Below are positions 6,392 to 13,610 of a DNA stretch of 15,861 nucleotides, one piece after another. The stretch spans positions 1-15,861 of the forward strand of contig RPYR01000092.1 in assembly GCA_008671285.1 (NCBI GenBank), written 5' to 3'. A program made the translations under genes and the position numbers. The stretch comes from Collinsella aerofaciens (GTDB taxonomy: Bacteria; Actinomycetota; Coriobacteriia; Coriobacteriales; Coriobacteriaceae). Below the pieces are notes generated by a model, which was not told the DNA's origin, made no database searches, and saw only the letters and a list, made by a program, of their open reading frames with translations. The stretch's first letter is position 1. Every line of letters starts with the position of its first letter.

Positions 6392-7963
6392 CTACAGCGG
6401 CAGGCCTTGGCCGAGCATGGCTATGGCGCTCATCAGGACCAGCATGCCGGCGGCGTAGGGCAGGACGGCGCCCAGGAGTTCGGCATCCTTACCGCGCACG
6501 AGCACGGCGGCAAGACCAATGGCGAGGGTCTGCGGCGAGATCATCTTACCGGCGGCGACGCCCAGGGCGTTCAACGCGACCATCCAGTAGTCGCTCACAC
6601 CCAGCGCAGTGGCAGCCTGGCTCTGAATGGGGCCAAACAGCATGCCCGAGGACGTGCCCGAGCCGGTCACAAACGCACCAACCGCACCGATCCACGGAGC
6701 CAGAATCGGGTACAGCCCACCGGCGACGGCGATGCAGAACGCGCTGATCGAAGAGATCATGCCCGCATAGCCCATCACCTTGGCACAGCCCAGCACCGAA
6801 AGCATCGTGATCACCGTCGGCATCATCTGCTTCACAGTCGCGGCCAGCACCTCGCCCATCATGCGTGGCGAAGCACCCTGAATGGCACCGCCGACAAACG
6901 CGGCCAGGAAGATCCAAACACCCGGCGTGTTAATCCACGAAAACGTAAGCATACCGGGATTCTCACCGCAATACACCTGCACATGGCTCGCAAACGGTGC
7001 GAGCGCAGCATGTACAGCAGGCACCAGATTAGACGTGCCCAGCAGCAACACAAAGATCAGGATGAAGCACGACCAGGCCGAAAGCGCCGACTTAACGGTG
7101 AGCTTCTCCCCCGCCTCGATATTCATGTGAAAGCGTGCGTCCAGATGCCCCGACTTCTCGGCACGCATGGCAAGTGCAGCTGTCAGCGCGAGCGAAACGA
7201 TGGATCCTACGACCACGGCCAGCTCGGGGCCCACAAACATGGCAACGACCAGAGCCGCGCCGACAAACGACACGCCGGAGAGCAACGCCACGCCGGCAAC
7301 ACCGTGCAGACGCTCGCCCACACTCGCGGCATTGCCCTGGTCATCGGCAACACGGCCCGCAACCAGCACAATAAATAGCGGCATCACCACAAAGAACGGT
7401 GCGAGCTGCACCAGCTGAACGGTCGCTAGGTGAAGGGAATCCAAACCCACCAGGTCGGCAACGGACACCGTGGGGATGCCGATGGAGCCGTAGGGCGTGG
7501 GCACGCCGTTGGCCAGCAGGCAGATGAGCACGGCAGGCACGGCCTCAAAGCCCAGGCCCGCGAGCATGCCGGCGGGAATGGCGACAGCGGTACCGAAGCC
7601 GGCCATGCCCTCCATAAAGCCACCGAAGCACCAAGCCACGAGCAGCGCCAGCAGACGGCGGTCGCTGCTGATGGAGGTGATCATGCTGCCGATCACGTCC
7701 ATGGCGCCCGTACGAACGCACAGGTTATACGTGAACACCGCGGCGATGATCACTAGGACGATGGGCCACAGAGCCATCAAAAAACCTTCGAGCGAGGCGG
7801 TCGCGATCTGCGCTGCCGGCAGGTGCCACCATGCGAAGGCAAGCAAGCACGAAAGGACAAACGATCCGATAGCGGCCTTCCAAGCTGGCCATTTAAAGCA
7901 CAGCAGCATCACGACCAGCCAAATAATCGGCACAAGAGCCAGTAAGAATGCGGCGACGTCCAT
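6392..7963 (-). CDS. lctP: L-lactate permease, LctP family
   Basis: A 523-residue integral membrane protein with about a dozen or more hydrophobic segments, the usual length for LctP/GlcA lactate or glycolate proton symporters. Family signatures are GGFMEGMAGFGT (114-125), NGVPTPYGSIGIP (152-164) and the C-terminal PWIGAVGAFVTGSGTSSGMLFGPIQ segment (423-447). The start ATG 7963 has AAGGAG nine bases upstream. It probably imports (or exports) lactate; the substrate within the family cannot be fixed from sequence. The next gene on the strand is pckA, so lactate carbon entering as pyruvate and PEP formation may be co-managed. The stop is followed almost immediately by a strong hairpin. The gene is divergent from the flippase gene across 180 nt. 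Confidence 0.93.
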   Translation of the reverse strand: MDVAAFLLALVPIIWLVVMLLCFKWPAWKAAIGSFVLSCLLAFAWWHLPAAQIATASLEGFLMALWPIVLVIIAAVFTYNLCVRTGAMDVIGSMITSISSDRRLLALLVAWCFGGFMEGMAGFGTAVAIPAGMLAGLGFEAVPAVLICLLANGVPTPYGSIGIPTVSVADLVGLDSLHLATVQLVQLAPFFVVMPLFIVLVAGRVADDQGNAASVGERLHGVAGVALLSGVSFVGAALVVAMFVGPELAVVVGSIVSLALTAALAMRAEKSGHLDARFHMNIEAGEKLTVKSALSAWSCFILIFVLLLGTSNLVPAVHAALAPFASHVQVYCGENPGMLTFSWINTPGVWIFLAAFVGGAIQGASPRMMGEVLAATVKQMMPTVITMLSVLGCAKVMGYAGMISSISAFCIAVAGGLYPILAPWIGAVGAFVTGSGTSSGMLFGPIQSQAATALGVSDYWMVALNALGVAAGKMISPQTLAIGLAAVLVRGKDAELLGAVLPYAAGMLVLMSAIAMLGQGLPL

Positions 7964-8067
7964 AGGTAGAAGCTCCTTGGTACCGCGTGGGCGGCATCGG
8001 GGGTGTCACAAAACTTCAACAGGATACCGCACGTTTACCGACAAATTACAGCCGCCCGCCGAAATTA

Positions 8068-8084
8068 TTGAACAATCCGTTCAA
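8068..8084. promoter_or_regulatory. Operator-like palindrome TTGAAC-N5-GTTCAA
   Basis: Perfect 6-bp arms around AATCC in the divergent lctP/flippase intergenic region. It lies 26 nt upstream of the flippase -10 candidate, centred near -45, where an activator could bind. It also overlaps a weak lctP promoter candidate (TTGTTC, 19 nt, TGTAAT on the minus strand). Confidence 0.4.
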
Positions 8085-8109
8085 AAACACGAACGAACAC
8101 CGTCGCGTC

Positions 8110-8115
8110 TATACT
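8110..8115 (+). promoter_or_regulatory. -10 candidate for the flippase gene
   Basis: TATACT lies 28 nt before the TTG start. No good -35 hexamer is found at 16-18 nt, which would fit activator dependence. Confidence 0.35.
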
Positions 8116-8143
8116 AAAGCGCAGCAATAGAAAGGACTCCGCT

Positions 8144-9724
8144 TTGAGCATCACGCCCCTCGATAGCATTCGCCGCGCCATCGCCCGCCGTAACGGCATC
8201 TCCAACCCCGCTGCATCGAAAGACGGCGCCGCGAAGGCCCAGGGCGGCCGCATCGAGAACGGCCTGTTCCCCGCCTCCCACACGGCCGAAGAGCTCGCGC
8301 GCATCCAGGAGCTGAGCCAGCGCAACGCCGGCGGACCCGATAGCAGCCAAGCCACACGTCGCCGGCGCGAACGCGATCGGGAGCCCGGCCCCGTCCGCCG
8401 CATGGTCAACGCTTGGTGGAACCGTCTGCTCGGCGCCGTCTACGGCGGCGGCTTCTCCATGCAGGAAGCGGAATACGAGGAGCACGCCACCAGCCGCGAC
8501 TATCTTTGGAACACCCTCGGCACCGCCGTATGGGGCCTGGCGTTTCCGTTGCTCACCATCGTGTCTACGCAGCTCGTGGGCGCCGAAGAAGCAGGCAAAT
8601 TCTCCATCGCCTTTGTCACCGGCACGCTCATCATGATCGCGTGCAACTACGGCGTGCGCAATTTCCAGGTCTCAGACATCGACGAAAAGACGTCCTTTGC
8701 CTCCTACCAGCTCAACCGCTGGCTTTGTGGAGCGCTCGCCCTAGGCTGCGGCCTCATGTACAGCAGCGCCCGCGGCTATGATGCGCAGATGGCGACGATC
8801 GGCCTGGGCGTCTACCTGTATAAGGTCATCGATGGCGTCGCCGACGTGTACGAAGGCCGCCTGCAGCAGGCCGACAAACTCTACTTGGCTGGAATGAGCC
8901 AAACGCTACGCTCCGTCGGCGTCATCGCGGTCTTCAGCGTGGCGCTGTTCCTCACGCGCAGCATGCCCATCGCGGCCATGGCCATGGGTGTCACCGCGAT
9001 CGCCTCGCTCGTGCTGGTCACCGCGCCGCTCGCCCTGCTCGAGACCGAAAAATCGCGCCGCGTGAGCCTGCGCGAGGTCGGCCACCTGTTTGTCCAGTGC
9101 GCCCCGCTCTTTGGTGCACTGTTCCTGTTCAACCTAATTGAGAGCATGCCCAAGTTTGTGATGGAAGGCACGCTGGCATACAAATATCAGCTGTACTTTA
9201 ATGCCCTGTTCTTTCCGGCGCAGGCTATTTTGCTGAGCATTGGATTTATCTATAAACCGCAGCTTCTGCGCTTGTCGAGCATTTGGGCTAATCCTCGCAA
9301 GCGTCGTCGCTTTGACCTGATTATTGTTGCTGTTATGGCGCTGATCGTGGTCATCACCGGCGTGTGCGCCTCATTTATGGCCGGTCCCGGCATTCCCCTC
9401 ATGAGCTATATGTACGGCCTCAACTTTGAGCGCTACCGCACATTGGCGCTGCTGATGGTCGTCGCCGGCGGCATCACCGCGGCCATCGACTTTATCTACT
9501 CCATCATCACAGTGCTGCGCCACGCTGGAGACGTCACCAAGATCTACCTGATCTGCTTTGCCGTGAGCGTGGTGCTCCCGGTGATCCTGATTAAGCTGCT
9601 GGGTATGATGGGCGCTGTGGTGAGCTACCTAGCCATCATGGTCCTACTCCTGGTGCTACTGATTATCGAGTACGCCCACATCCGCCAACGCATTGAGCGC
9701 GACCGCAACCCCTACGGCGCCTAA
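8144..9724 (+). CDS. Polysaccharide/oligosaccharide flippase (MOP superfamily)
   Basis: A 526-residue protein. The first roughly 115 residues are polar and charged, including ATRRRRERDREPGPVRR (about 70-86). From about 121 there are many hydrophobic helices of the Wzx/MurJ-like MOP type (for example WNTLGTAVWGLAFPLLTIV, 122-140). It ends in a short basic tail. Members flip undecaprenyl-linked sugars across the membrane. The start is a TTG at 8144 with AAAGGA seven bases upstream; no better ATG precedes the conserved part. There are no glycosyltransferase or polymerase genes around it, so it is an orphan flippase whose cargo is unknown. A MATE-type exporter cannot be fully excluded, but the sequence looks more like a polysaccharide flippase. 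Confidence 0.8.
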   Translation: MSITPLDSIRRAIARRNGISNPAASKDGAAKAQGGRIENGLFPASHTAEELARIQELSQRNAGGPDSSQATRRRRERDREPGPVRRMVNAWWNRLLGAVYGGGFSMQEAEYEEHATSRDYLWNTLGTAVWGLAFPLLTIVSTQLVGAEEAGKFSIAFVTGTLIMIACNYGVRNFQVSDIDEKTSFASYQLNRWLCGALALGCGLMYSSARGYDAQMATIGLGVYLYKVIDGVADVYEGRLQQADKLYLAGMSQTLRSVGVIAVFSVALFLTRSMPIAAMAMGVTAIASLVLVTAPLALLETEKSRRVSLREVGHLFVQCAPLFGALFLFNLIESMPKFVMEGTLAYKYQLYFNALFFPAQAILLSIGFIYKPQLLRLSSIWANPRKRRRFDLIIVAVMALIVVITGVCASFMAGPGIPLMSYMYGLNFERYRTLALLMVVAGGITAAIDFIYSIITVLRHAGDVTKIYLICFAVSVVLPVILIKLLGMMGAVVSYLAIMVLLLVLLIIEYAHIRQRIERDRNPYGA

Positions 9725-9805
9725 TTAGCTGCCCACGGTCACCGGAATTTGCGATGGAATCACCCCGGCTGGGGTCACATTGCGAACAATATGCATCACG
9801 CAAAA

Positions 9806-9928
9806 CTAAGTGAGTAGACTTTTACCGAATCCCCGACCACACCGACAGAGCACAAGTCTTTGACCTGCGGTTTTATTGAGGCAAATATGTTGGGTGCTCG
9901 GCATTTCCAAAAAAGTCTACTCACTTAG
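9806..9928. mobile_element. 123-bp element with 18-bp terminal inverted repeats
   Basis: CTAAGTGAGTAGACTTTT (9806-9823) is perfectly complementary to AAAAGTCTACTCACTTAG (9911-9928). The 87-bp interior is AT-richer than its surroundings, has no reading frame and holds a nested pair GAGCAC/GTGCTC (9848-9853, 9894-9899). This looks like a miniature inverted-repeat element or the gene for a structured RNA. No clear target-site duplication is seen. It sits 81 nt behind the flippase stop. Confidence 0.6.
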
Positions 9929-9940
9929 CCAGAGGGCAGC

Positions 9941-9989
9941 CAAAAAAGAACCGCCGCGACGTCGTTTGACTCCGTTGCGACGGTTTTTC
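9941..9989. terminator. Bidirectional intrinsic terminator
   Basis: ACCG-C-CGCGACG (9950-9961) pairs with CGTTGCG-A-CGGT (9973-9984) with one mismatch and one G-U pair. It is followed by a T tract on the plus strand (9984-9988) and, read on the minus strand, by TTCTTTTTT from 9950 down to 9942. It can end both the flippase transcript and the convergent phosphoesterase transcript. Confidence 0.75.
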
Positions 9990-10121
9990 GAGCATTTTCG
10001 CGCTGTCGAGGACGCAGACGCTCCTCATTTCTAGCGCTTACCGAGCAAGAAGGCGCTACTCTCCGAAAGTAGTCAAAAAAGCCCCGTCCCAAATTAGCTA
10101 CGGTAGATCGGCGGAACAAGG
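9989..10121. other. Gene-free stretch between terminator and phosphoesterase
   Basis: I see no reading frame or RNA gene here. The only structure is a small hairpin, CTACT/AGTAG, near 10057-10073, which on the minus strand lies behind the phosphoesterase stop. It is probably the 3' untranslated region of that gene. Confidence 0.4.
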
Positions 10122-10961
10122 TTATTCGCCCGGGTTGATATTCGCGTAGAACTCCGCCCCATCATCGAGCCGCAGGATGCCCACGCGACCGAACTCGGAG
10201 CCGGTGGCGGCGGCGCAATCGATATCGATGCGATCGGGCACGCCGGCAGTGTCCTCGCCGCCCAAGCGCACGATCTGCCCTCGTCCCGATTCCTCATCGA
10301 GCCCCGCAAGACCACCGACCTCGCAATAACGCCCGAGCGACACCGTGGGCGTGTGACCGCTCACCACGACCGGGCCCTTGCCCTCGGCAGAAAGCAGCCC
10401 GGTCGACGCATCCCAATAGCCATGACGAATCCACAGCAGGTCATCGGACGACTGCACCGCGAGCATCTGCTGCAGCAGCTCGCGATCGGCACCCACCGCT
10501 CCAACGCCATCGGCACAATCGACGCCATGCTCAAGCAAAAACGCCTGCGCCGCCTCGGTCTCAATACCGGCATGTACCAGCAGATACGGGCGCTCCTCGG
10601 TCTCGACCACCGCGTAGAGCGGCAGCGCGGCCATCCATCGCACGAGCTCCTCGTATGCCTCAAATTCCATGTCGTTGAGCTGCTCACGCGTCGTCCAGCC
10701 ACCGTTGATATCCCAGGTCTCGGCATCGAGCGGATCCTGGCCAATGATGGCATCGAGCATGATCTGCTCGTGATTGCCCTTGAGCACGCGGGCGTTGGGC
10801 AGCGAGCGCACGAGCTTAATAACGCCGACCGGATCGGGCCCGCGATCGATCATGTCGCCCAACACGTACAGCGTGTCGTCGGACGTCAACGAGATCTTAG
10901 ACAGGGCCTCGTCAAGCGCACGCACGTGCCCGTGAGCATCAGATGTCACATAGATCGCCAT
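10122..10961 (-). CDS. Calcineurin-like metallophosphoesterase (Ser/Thr phosphatase / ApaH-like)
   Basis: A 279-residue member of the PPP branch of metallophosphoesterases. All metal-ligand motifs are present in order: SDAHGH (7-12, the DxH motif), GDMIDRG (35-41), GNHE (62-65), VHAG (129-132) and SGHTP (201-205). Known relatives act as protein Ser/Thr phosphatases (PrpA/PrpB type) or as symmetrical diadenosine tetraphosphatases (ApaH); the motifs alone do not tell these apart. No signal peptide is visible, so it should be cytosolic. The start ATG 10961 has AAGGAGAGG upstream. It is divergent from the antiporter gene, and its transcript probably ends at the bidirectional terminator near 9950. 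Confidence 0.86.
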   Translation of the reverse strand: MAIYVTSDAHGHVRALDEALSKISLTSDDTLYVLGDMIDRGPDPVGVIKLVRSLPNARVLKGNHEQIMLDAIIGQDPLDAETWDINGGWTTREQLNDMEFEAYEELVRWMAALPLYAVVETEERPYLLVHAGIETEAAQAFLLEHGVDCADGVGAVGADRELLQQMLAVQSSDDLLWIRHGYWDASTGLLSAEGKGPVVVSGHTPTVSLGRYCEVGGLAGLDEESGRGQIVRLGGEDTAGVPDRIDIDCAAATGSEFGRVGILRLDDGAEFYANINPGE

Positions 10962-10979
10962 GGTACGCCTCTCCTTGCA

Positions 10980-11004
10980 TTGCGGCCGAAGCCCGGTGCC
11001 GCAA
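10980..11004 (-). promoter_or_regulatory. Hairpin in the phosphoesterase leader
   Basis: TTGCGGC and GCCGCAA form a 7-bp stem with an 11-nt loop, 19 nt upstream of the phosphoesterase ATG. It may affect leader folding. Confidence 0.4.
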
Positions 11005-11014
11005 CTAAAACTTC

Positions 11015-11065
11015 AAGTTGAACTTAAACGTTACCCATTGTACTCCGTTGCAATAAAGCTGGAAA
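11015..11065 (-). promoter_or_regulatory. Promoter and operator candidate for the phosphoesterase gene
   Basis: On the minus strand TTTCCA (11065-11060), a 17-nt spacer and TACAAT (11042-11037) form a fair sigma-70 promoter. Just downstream lies the palindrome AAGTT-G-AACTT (11015-11025), near the expected transcription start, where a repressor could block it. Confidence 0.42.
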
Positions 11066-11214
11066 GGGTTTCCGAGCAGAGGCAAAGACGGCAGCCGTCT
11101 ATGACGATATCGCGCACGCCCGCAATCCAACCCCATAAACCCACCATCTTTGGGTACAAATAACCGCAGACAACTGACCGTGCCACGCCAACCACCCAGG
11201 AGCGGACACTATCC

Positions 11215-12816
11215 ATGAACCAGATCCTTCTCTTTATCGGCCTCGTCATCATTTTGTGCCTGACCATCAAACCCGTCGGCAAAAAACTCCCCTTCCCCAC
11301 CCTGCTCATCTTTATCGCGCTGGGCATGCTGTTGGGCGTCAACGGCCCGACGCATATCGACTTTAGCGACTACGCACTCACCGAAACCGTCTGCAGCACG
11401 GCGCTGCTGTTCATCATGTTCTACGGCGGCTTTAACACCAATATCGACCGCGCCAAGCCCGTCGCTGCGCCGGCGGTGCTGCTGAGCACGCTCGGCGTCG
11501 TCATCACTGCCGGCATCACCGGCGTATTCGCCCACTTTGTGCTGGGTTTCGACTGGATCGGCGGCCTGCTGCTGGGATCGGTCGTGGCGTCCACCGACGC
11601 GGCCAGCGTCTTTAGCGTTCTGCGCGAGCACAGCCTTTCGCTGAGGGGCGGCACCGACTCGCTGCTCGAGGTCGAATCGGGCTCCAACGACCCCGTCGCC
11701 TACATGCTCACCGCTGTGCTCGCTACACTCGCGGCCGGCGGCGACATCAACATTCCCGCACTGCTGGCCAAGCAGATTATCCTGGGCGTGGGCCTGGGCC
11801 TTGCCATCGGCTGGGCGGCGGGCCGCCTGATTGAACGCGCGCACGCAACGGCCAAGGACGCGCAGACCATCTTTTTGTTCGCCGTGGCCATCGTCGCCTA
11901 CGCGCTGCCGAGCTACCTGGGCGGCAACGGCTTTTTGGCTGTATACCTGGCCGGCATTGTGCTGGGTGCCAGCGACATCACCGGCAAAGTCGAGATGGCG
12001 CACTTCTTTGACACCCTCACCGAGATGGCAGAGATGACCATCTTCTTTTTGCTGGGCCTGCTCGTTACACCCGCACGCCTGCCGCAAATGCTGCTACCGG
12101 GCCTGGCACTCATGGCGTTTATGCTCTTTGCGAGCCGCCCCATCGCCGTAGGCATGCTGCTGGCGCCGTTTAGGACGAACCCTCGCCAGGTTGCGCTCGT
12201 AAGCTGGGCGGGTCTGCGCGGAGCAGCTTCGGTCGTCTTTAGTCTCTTTGCCGTGGTGGCCGGCGTTCCCGGCGGACACGACCTATTTGACCTGGTGTTT
12301 GTGATTGCCGTGTCGAGCATTGTGGTGCAGGGCTCGCTTCTGCCGGCGGTGGCGAAGAAGCTCGATATGATCGATGCGACCGGCGACGTGCGCCGCACCT
12401 TTAACGACTACCGCGACGAGGACGGCATGTCGTTTGTAAAGCTCAAGGTGGGCGCTGGACATCCGTTTGCCGAGCGCTCGCTCGCCGATATTGGCAGCGC
12501 GACGGACATGCTCGTGGTCCTGGTGCTGCGCGACGGGGCGCACCCGGTGCTGCCCAACGGCGATACCGTGATCCAGGAAGGCGATCTGCTGGTGATGGCC
12601 GCCCCAACGTTCGAAGAGCGTGCCGAGGTTACGCTGCGTGAGGTCACCGTGACGCCCCACGGTCGCCTGGCCGGCCAGCGTCTTCGCGATGTGCCGCAGG
12701 GCAAGCACCCCTTTATCGTGGTGATGCTCAAGCGCGACGGCCAAACGATCATCCCCGACGGCAACACCCTCATATACGCCGGCGACGAAGCCGTCATCGC
12801 CACGCTAGCGTCGTAG
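11215..12816 (+). CDS. Cation/proton antiporter, NhaP2/CvrA type (CPA1) with two TrkA-C domains
   Basis: A 533-residue protein that exchanges K+ (or Na+) for protons across the membrane, giving pH and cation homeostasis. The membrane part (1-385) has about a dozen helices and the CPA1 signatures STDAAS (126-131), ESGSNDP (154-160, with the ion-binding ND pair) and WAGLRGAAS (331-339). The cytosolic tail holds two TrkA-C (RCK-C) modules, about 406-465 and 478-531, each ending in a GD-xx-V strand pattern (EGDLLVMAA, AGDEAVIAT). E. coli CvrA instead has one TrkA-C followed by a CorC-like domain. These modules usually sense nucleotides. The start ATG 11215 has AGGAG 12 bases upstream, a rather long gap. 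The gene ends 17 nt before a large inverted repeat. Confidence 0.9.
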   Translation: MNQILLFIGLVIILCLTIKPVGKKLPFPTLLIFIALGMLLGVNGPTHIDFSDYALTETVCSTALLFIMFYGGFNTNIDRAKPVAAPAVLLSTLGVVITAGITGVFAHFVLGFDWIGGLLLGSVVASTDAASVFSVLREHSLSLRGGTDSLLEVESGSNDPVAYMLTAVLATLAAGGDINIPALLAKQIILGVGLGLAIGWAAGRLIERAHATAKDAQTIFLFAVAIVAYALPSYLGGNGFLAVYLAGIVLGASDITGKVEMAHFFDTLTEMAEMTIFFLLGLLVTPARLPQMLLPGLALMAFMLFASRPIAVGMLLAPFRTNPRQVALVSWAGLRGAASVVFSLFAVVAGVPGGHDLFDLVFVIAVSSIVVQGSLLPAVAKKLDMIDATGDVRRTFNDYRDEDGMSFVKLKVGAGHPFAERSLADIGSATDMLVVLVLRDGAHPVLPNGDTVIQEGDLLVMAAPTFEERAEVTLREVTVTPHGRLAGQRLRDVPQGKHPFIVVMLKRDGQTIIPDGNTLIYAGDEAVIATLAS

Positions 12817-12833
12817 CCATCCCCACCCATAAG

Positions 12834-12896
12834 TTGCGGTGAAATAGGGACTGAATAGGCCTTCTAGCAGCCTAAACAGTCCCTATTTCACCGCAA
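12834..12896. repeat. 20-bp inverted repeat between convergent genes
   Basis: TTGCGGTGAAATAGGGACTG (12834-12853) pairs perfectly with CAGTCCCTATTTCACCGCAA (12877-12896); an inner TAGGC/GCCTA stem extends the fold. It lies 17 nt behind the antiporter stop and 35 nt before the end of the convergent small gene, so it could end both transcripts. No T tract is present. It shares the GGGAC core with the other repeats. Confidence 0.85.
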
Positions 12897-12931
12897 GTTA
12901 TTGAGGGGATAAGGTTGGGGGGTGGCTATGG

Positions 12932-13138
12932 CTACCAGCCGTCGTCCGTATCGTCGCCTGTGGCGAAGACACGGAGGTCGAGGCCTTCGCGTTCGGCTCG
13001 GGCTAGGAGCTCTTGGGGCGACTCGTCCTCGATATCCATCACGTCGAGCATGGTGGCCGGAAAGCCCACGCCCGCCGCAGACCCCACGCGGTCGAGCAGG
13101 CTCTCGCGCAGCTGATCTACGTCAACTTCGATCTTCAT
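12932..13138 (-). CDS. Small acidic hypothetical protein
   Basis: I do not recognise this 68-residue protein. It is strongly acidic and ends in GDDTDDGW. The middle reads VGFPATMLDVMDIEDESPQE (about 25-44), followed by a likely helix LLARAEREGLDL. There is no signal peptide, membrane segment or cysteine. Translation is well supported: GGAGG lies 8 bases before ATG 13138 (TAGGAGGTTTCACC), a stronger site than most in the window. A longer open frame reaching 13318 would run back into the mazG gene and is rejected. Base composition is GC-rich like the core genes, so it probably belongs to the host backbone rather than to the adjacent AT-richer cassette. Confidence 0.7.
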   Translation of the reverse strand: MKIEVDVDQLRESLLDRVGSAAGVGFPATMLDVMDIEDESPQELLARAEREGLDLRVFATGDDTDDGW

Positions 13139-13253
13139 GGTGAAACCTCCTACCAGGCAATCGCGACCGAACAAACCGCACACCCCAAATGATGTGCAAT
13201 AAATCCCAGATACGGCCATAATAAAACAATGAACATCAGGGAGGTTGCGGACG

Positions 13254-13610
13254 ATGGATAAGCTCGATGCCATGACGGAACAAGTCAGGGACTTTTGTGA
13301 TGCACGCGGCTGGCGCAAATATCACACACCAAAAGAGCTTGCCATAGGCATGGCAACTGAGTCCTCCGAGCTCCTTCAGCTCTTTCGTTTTGTAAGCGAC
13401 GAGCGCATTGCAGAAATGTTCGAAGACACCGAGCAACGCCAAGCTATCGAAGACGAAATTGCCGACACGCTCCTTTTCCTCCTACGTTTCGCAGATTTAA
13501 ACAGAATCAATCTCCCAGCTGCGCTCTCGTCCAAACTCGTGCGCAATGGCGAGCGCTACCCCATCAAAGCATCATCTGTCGAATACAGAAAGGCGGGCCA
13601 CCGTGAGTAA
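13254..13610 (+). CDS. MazG-like nucleotide pyrophosphohydrolase (RS21-C6/dCTPase-like)
   Basis: A 118-residue all-alpha NTP pyrophosphohydrolase; relatives cleave (d)NTPs, often dCTP or modified nucleotides, to NMP and pyrophosphate. The metal-binding pattern is complete: ESSE (E36, E39) and EIAD (E68, D71), set in HTPKELAIGMATESSELLQL (24-43) and EDEIADTLLFLLRFAD (66-81), with the C-terminal NGERYP (98-103). The start is ATG 13254 with AGGGAGG nine bases upstream (13238-13244); a TTG at 13245 is in frame but overlaps that site. The last eight bases overlap the next gene (GTGAGTAA), so the two are almost certainly translated together. GC is lower than in the flanking core genes. Given the partner, a role in phage defence or nucleotide-pool control is plausible but unproven. 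Confidence 0.88.
   Translation: MDKLDAMTEQVRDFCDARGWRKYHTPKELAIGMATESSELLQLFRFVSDERIAEMFEDTEQRQAIEDEIADTLLFLLRFADLNRINLPAALSSKLVRNGERYPIKASSVEYRKAGHRE
13587..13610 (+). promoter_or_regulatory. Overlapping stop/start with internal RBS
   Basis: AGAAAGG (13587-13593) lies nine bases before a GTG start at 13603, inside the 3' end of the mazG-like gene. GTGAGTAA contains both the start of the second gene and the stop of the first, which decides the start of the helicase gene and implies translational coupling. Confidence 0.75.

Noticed and set aside
6287..7378. 363-codon plus-strand frame opposite lctP
   Set aside because: Extremely rich in Arg, His and Gln, starts in a repeat, and lies opposite a clear permease gene.
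9754..9775. ACCCC/GGGGT hairpin as flippase terminator
   Set aside because: Only five base pairs and no T tract; the stronger bidirectional terminator at about 9950 explains transcript ends better.
11209..12087. 292-codon minus-strand frame opposite the antiporter
   Set aside because: Antisense to CPA1 signatures; no start signal and biased composition.
13139..13318. N-terminal extension of the small acidic protein
   Set aside because: It would overlap the start of the MazG-like gene and bypass a near-ideal ribosome binding site at ATG 13138.
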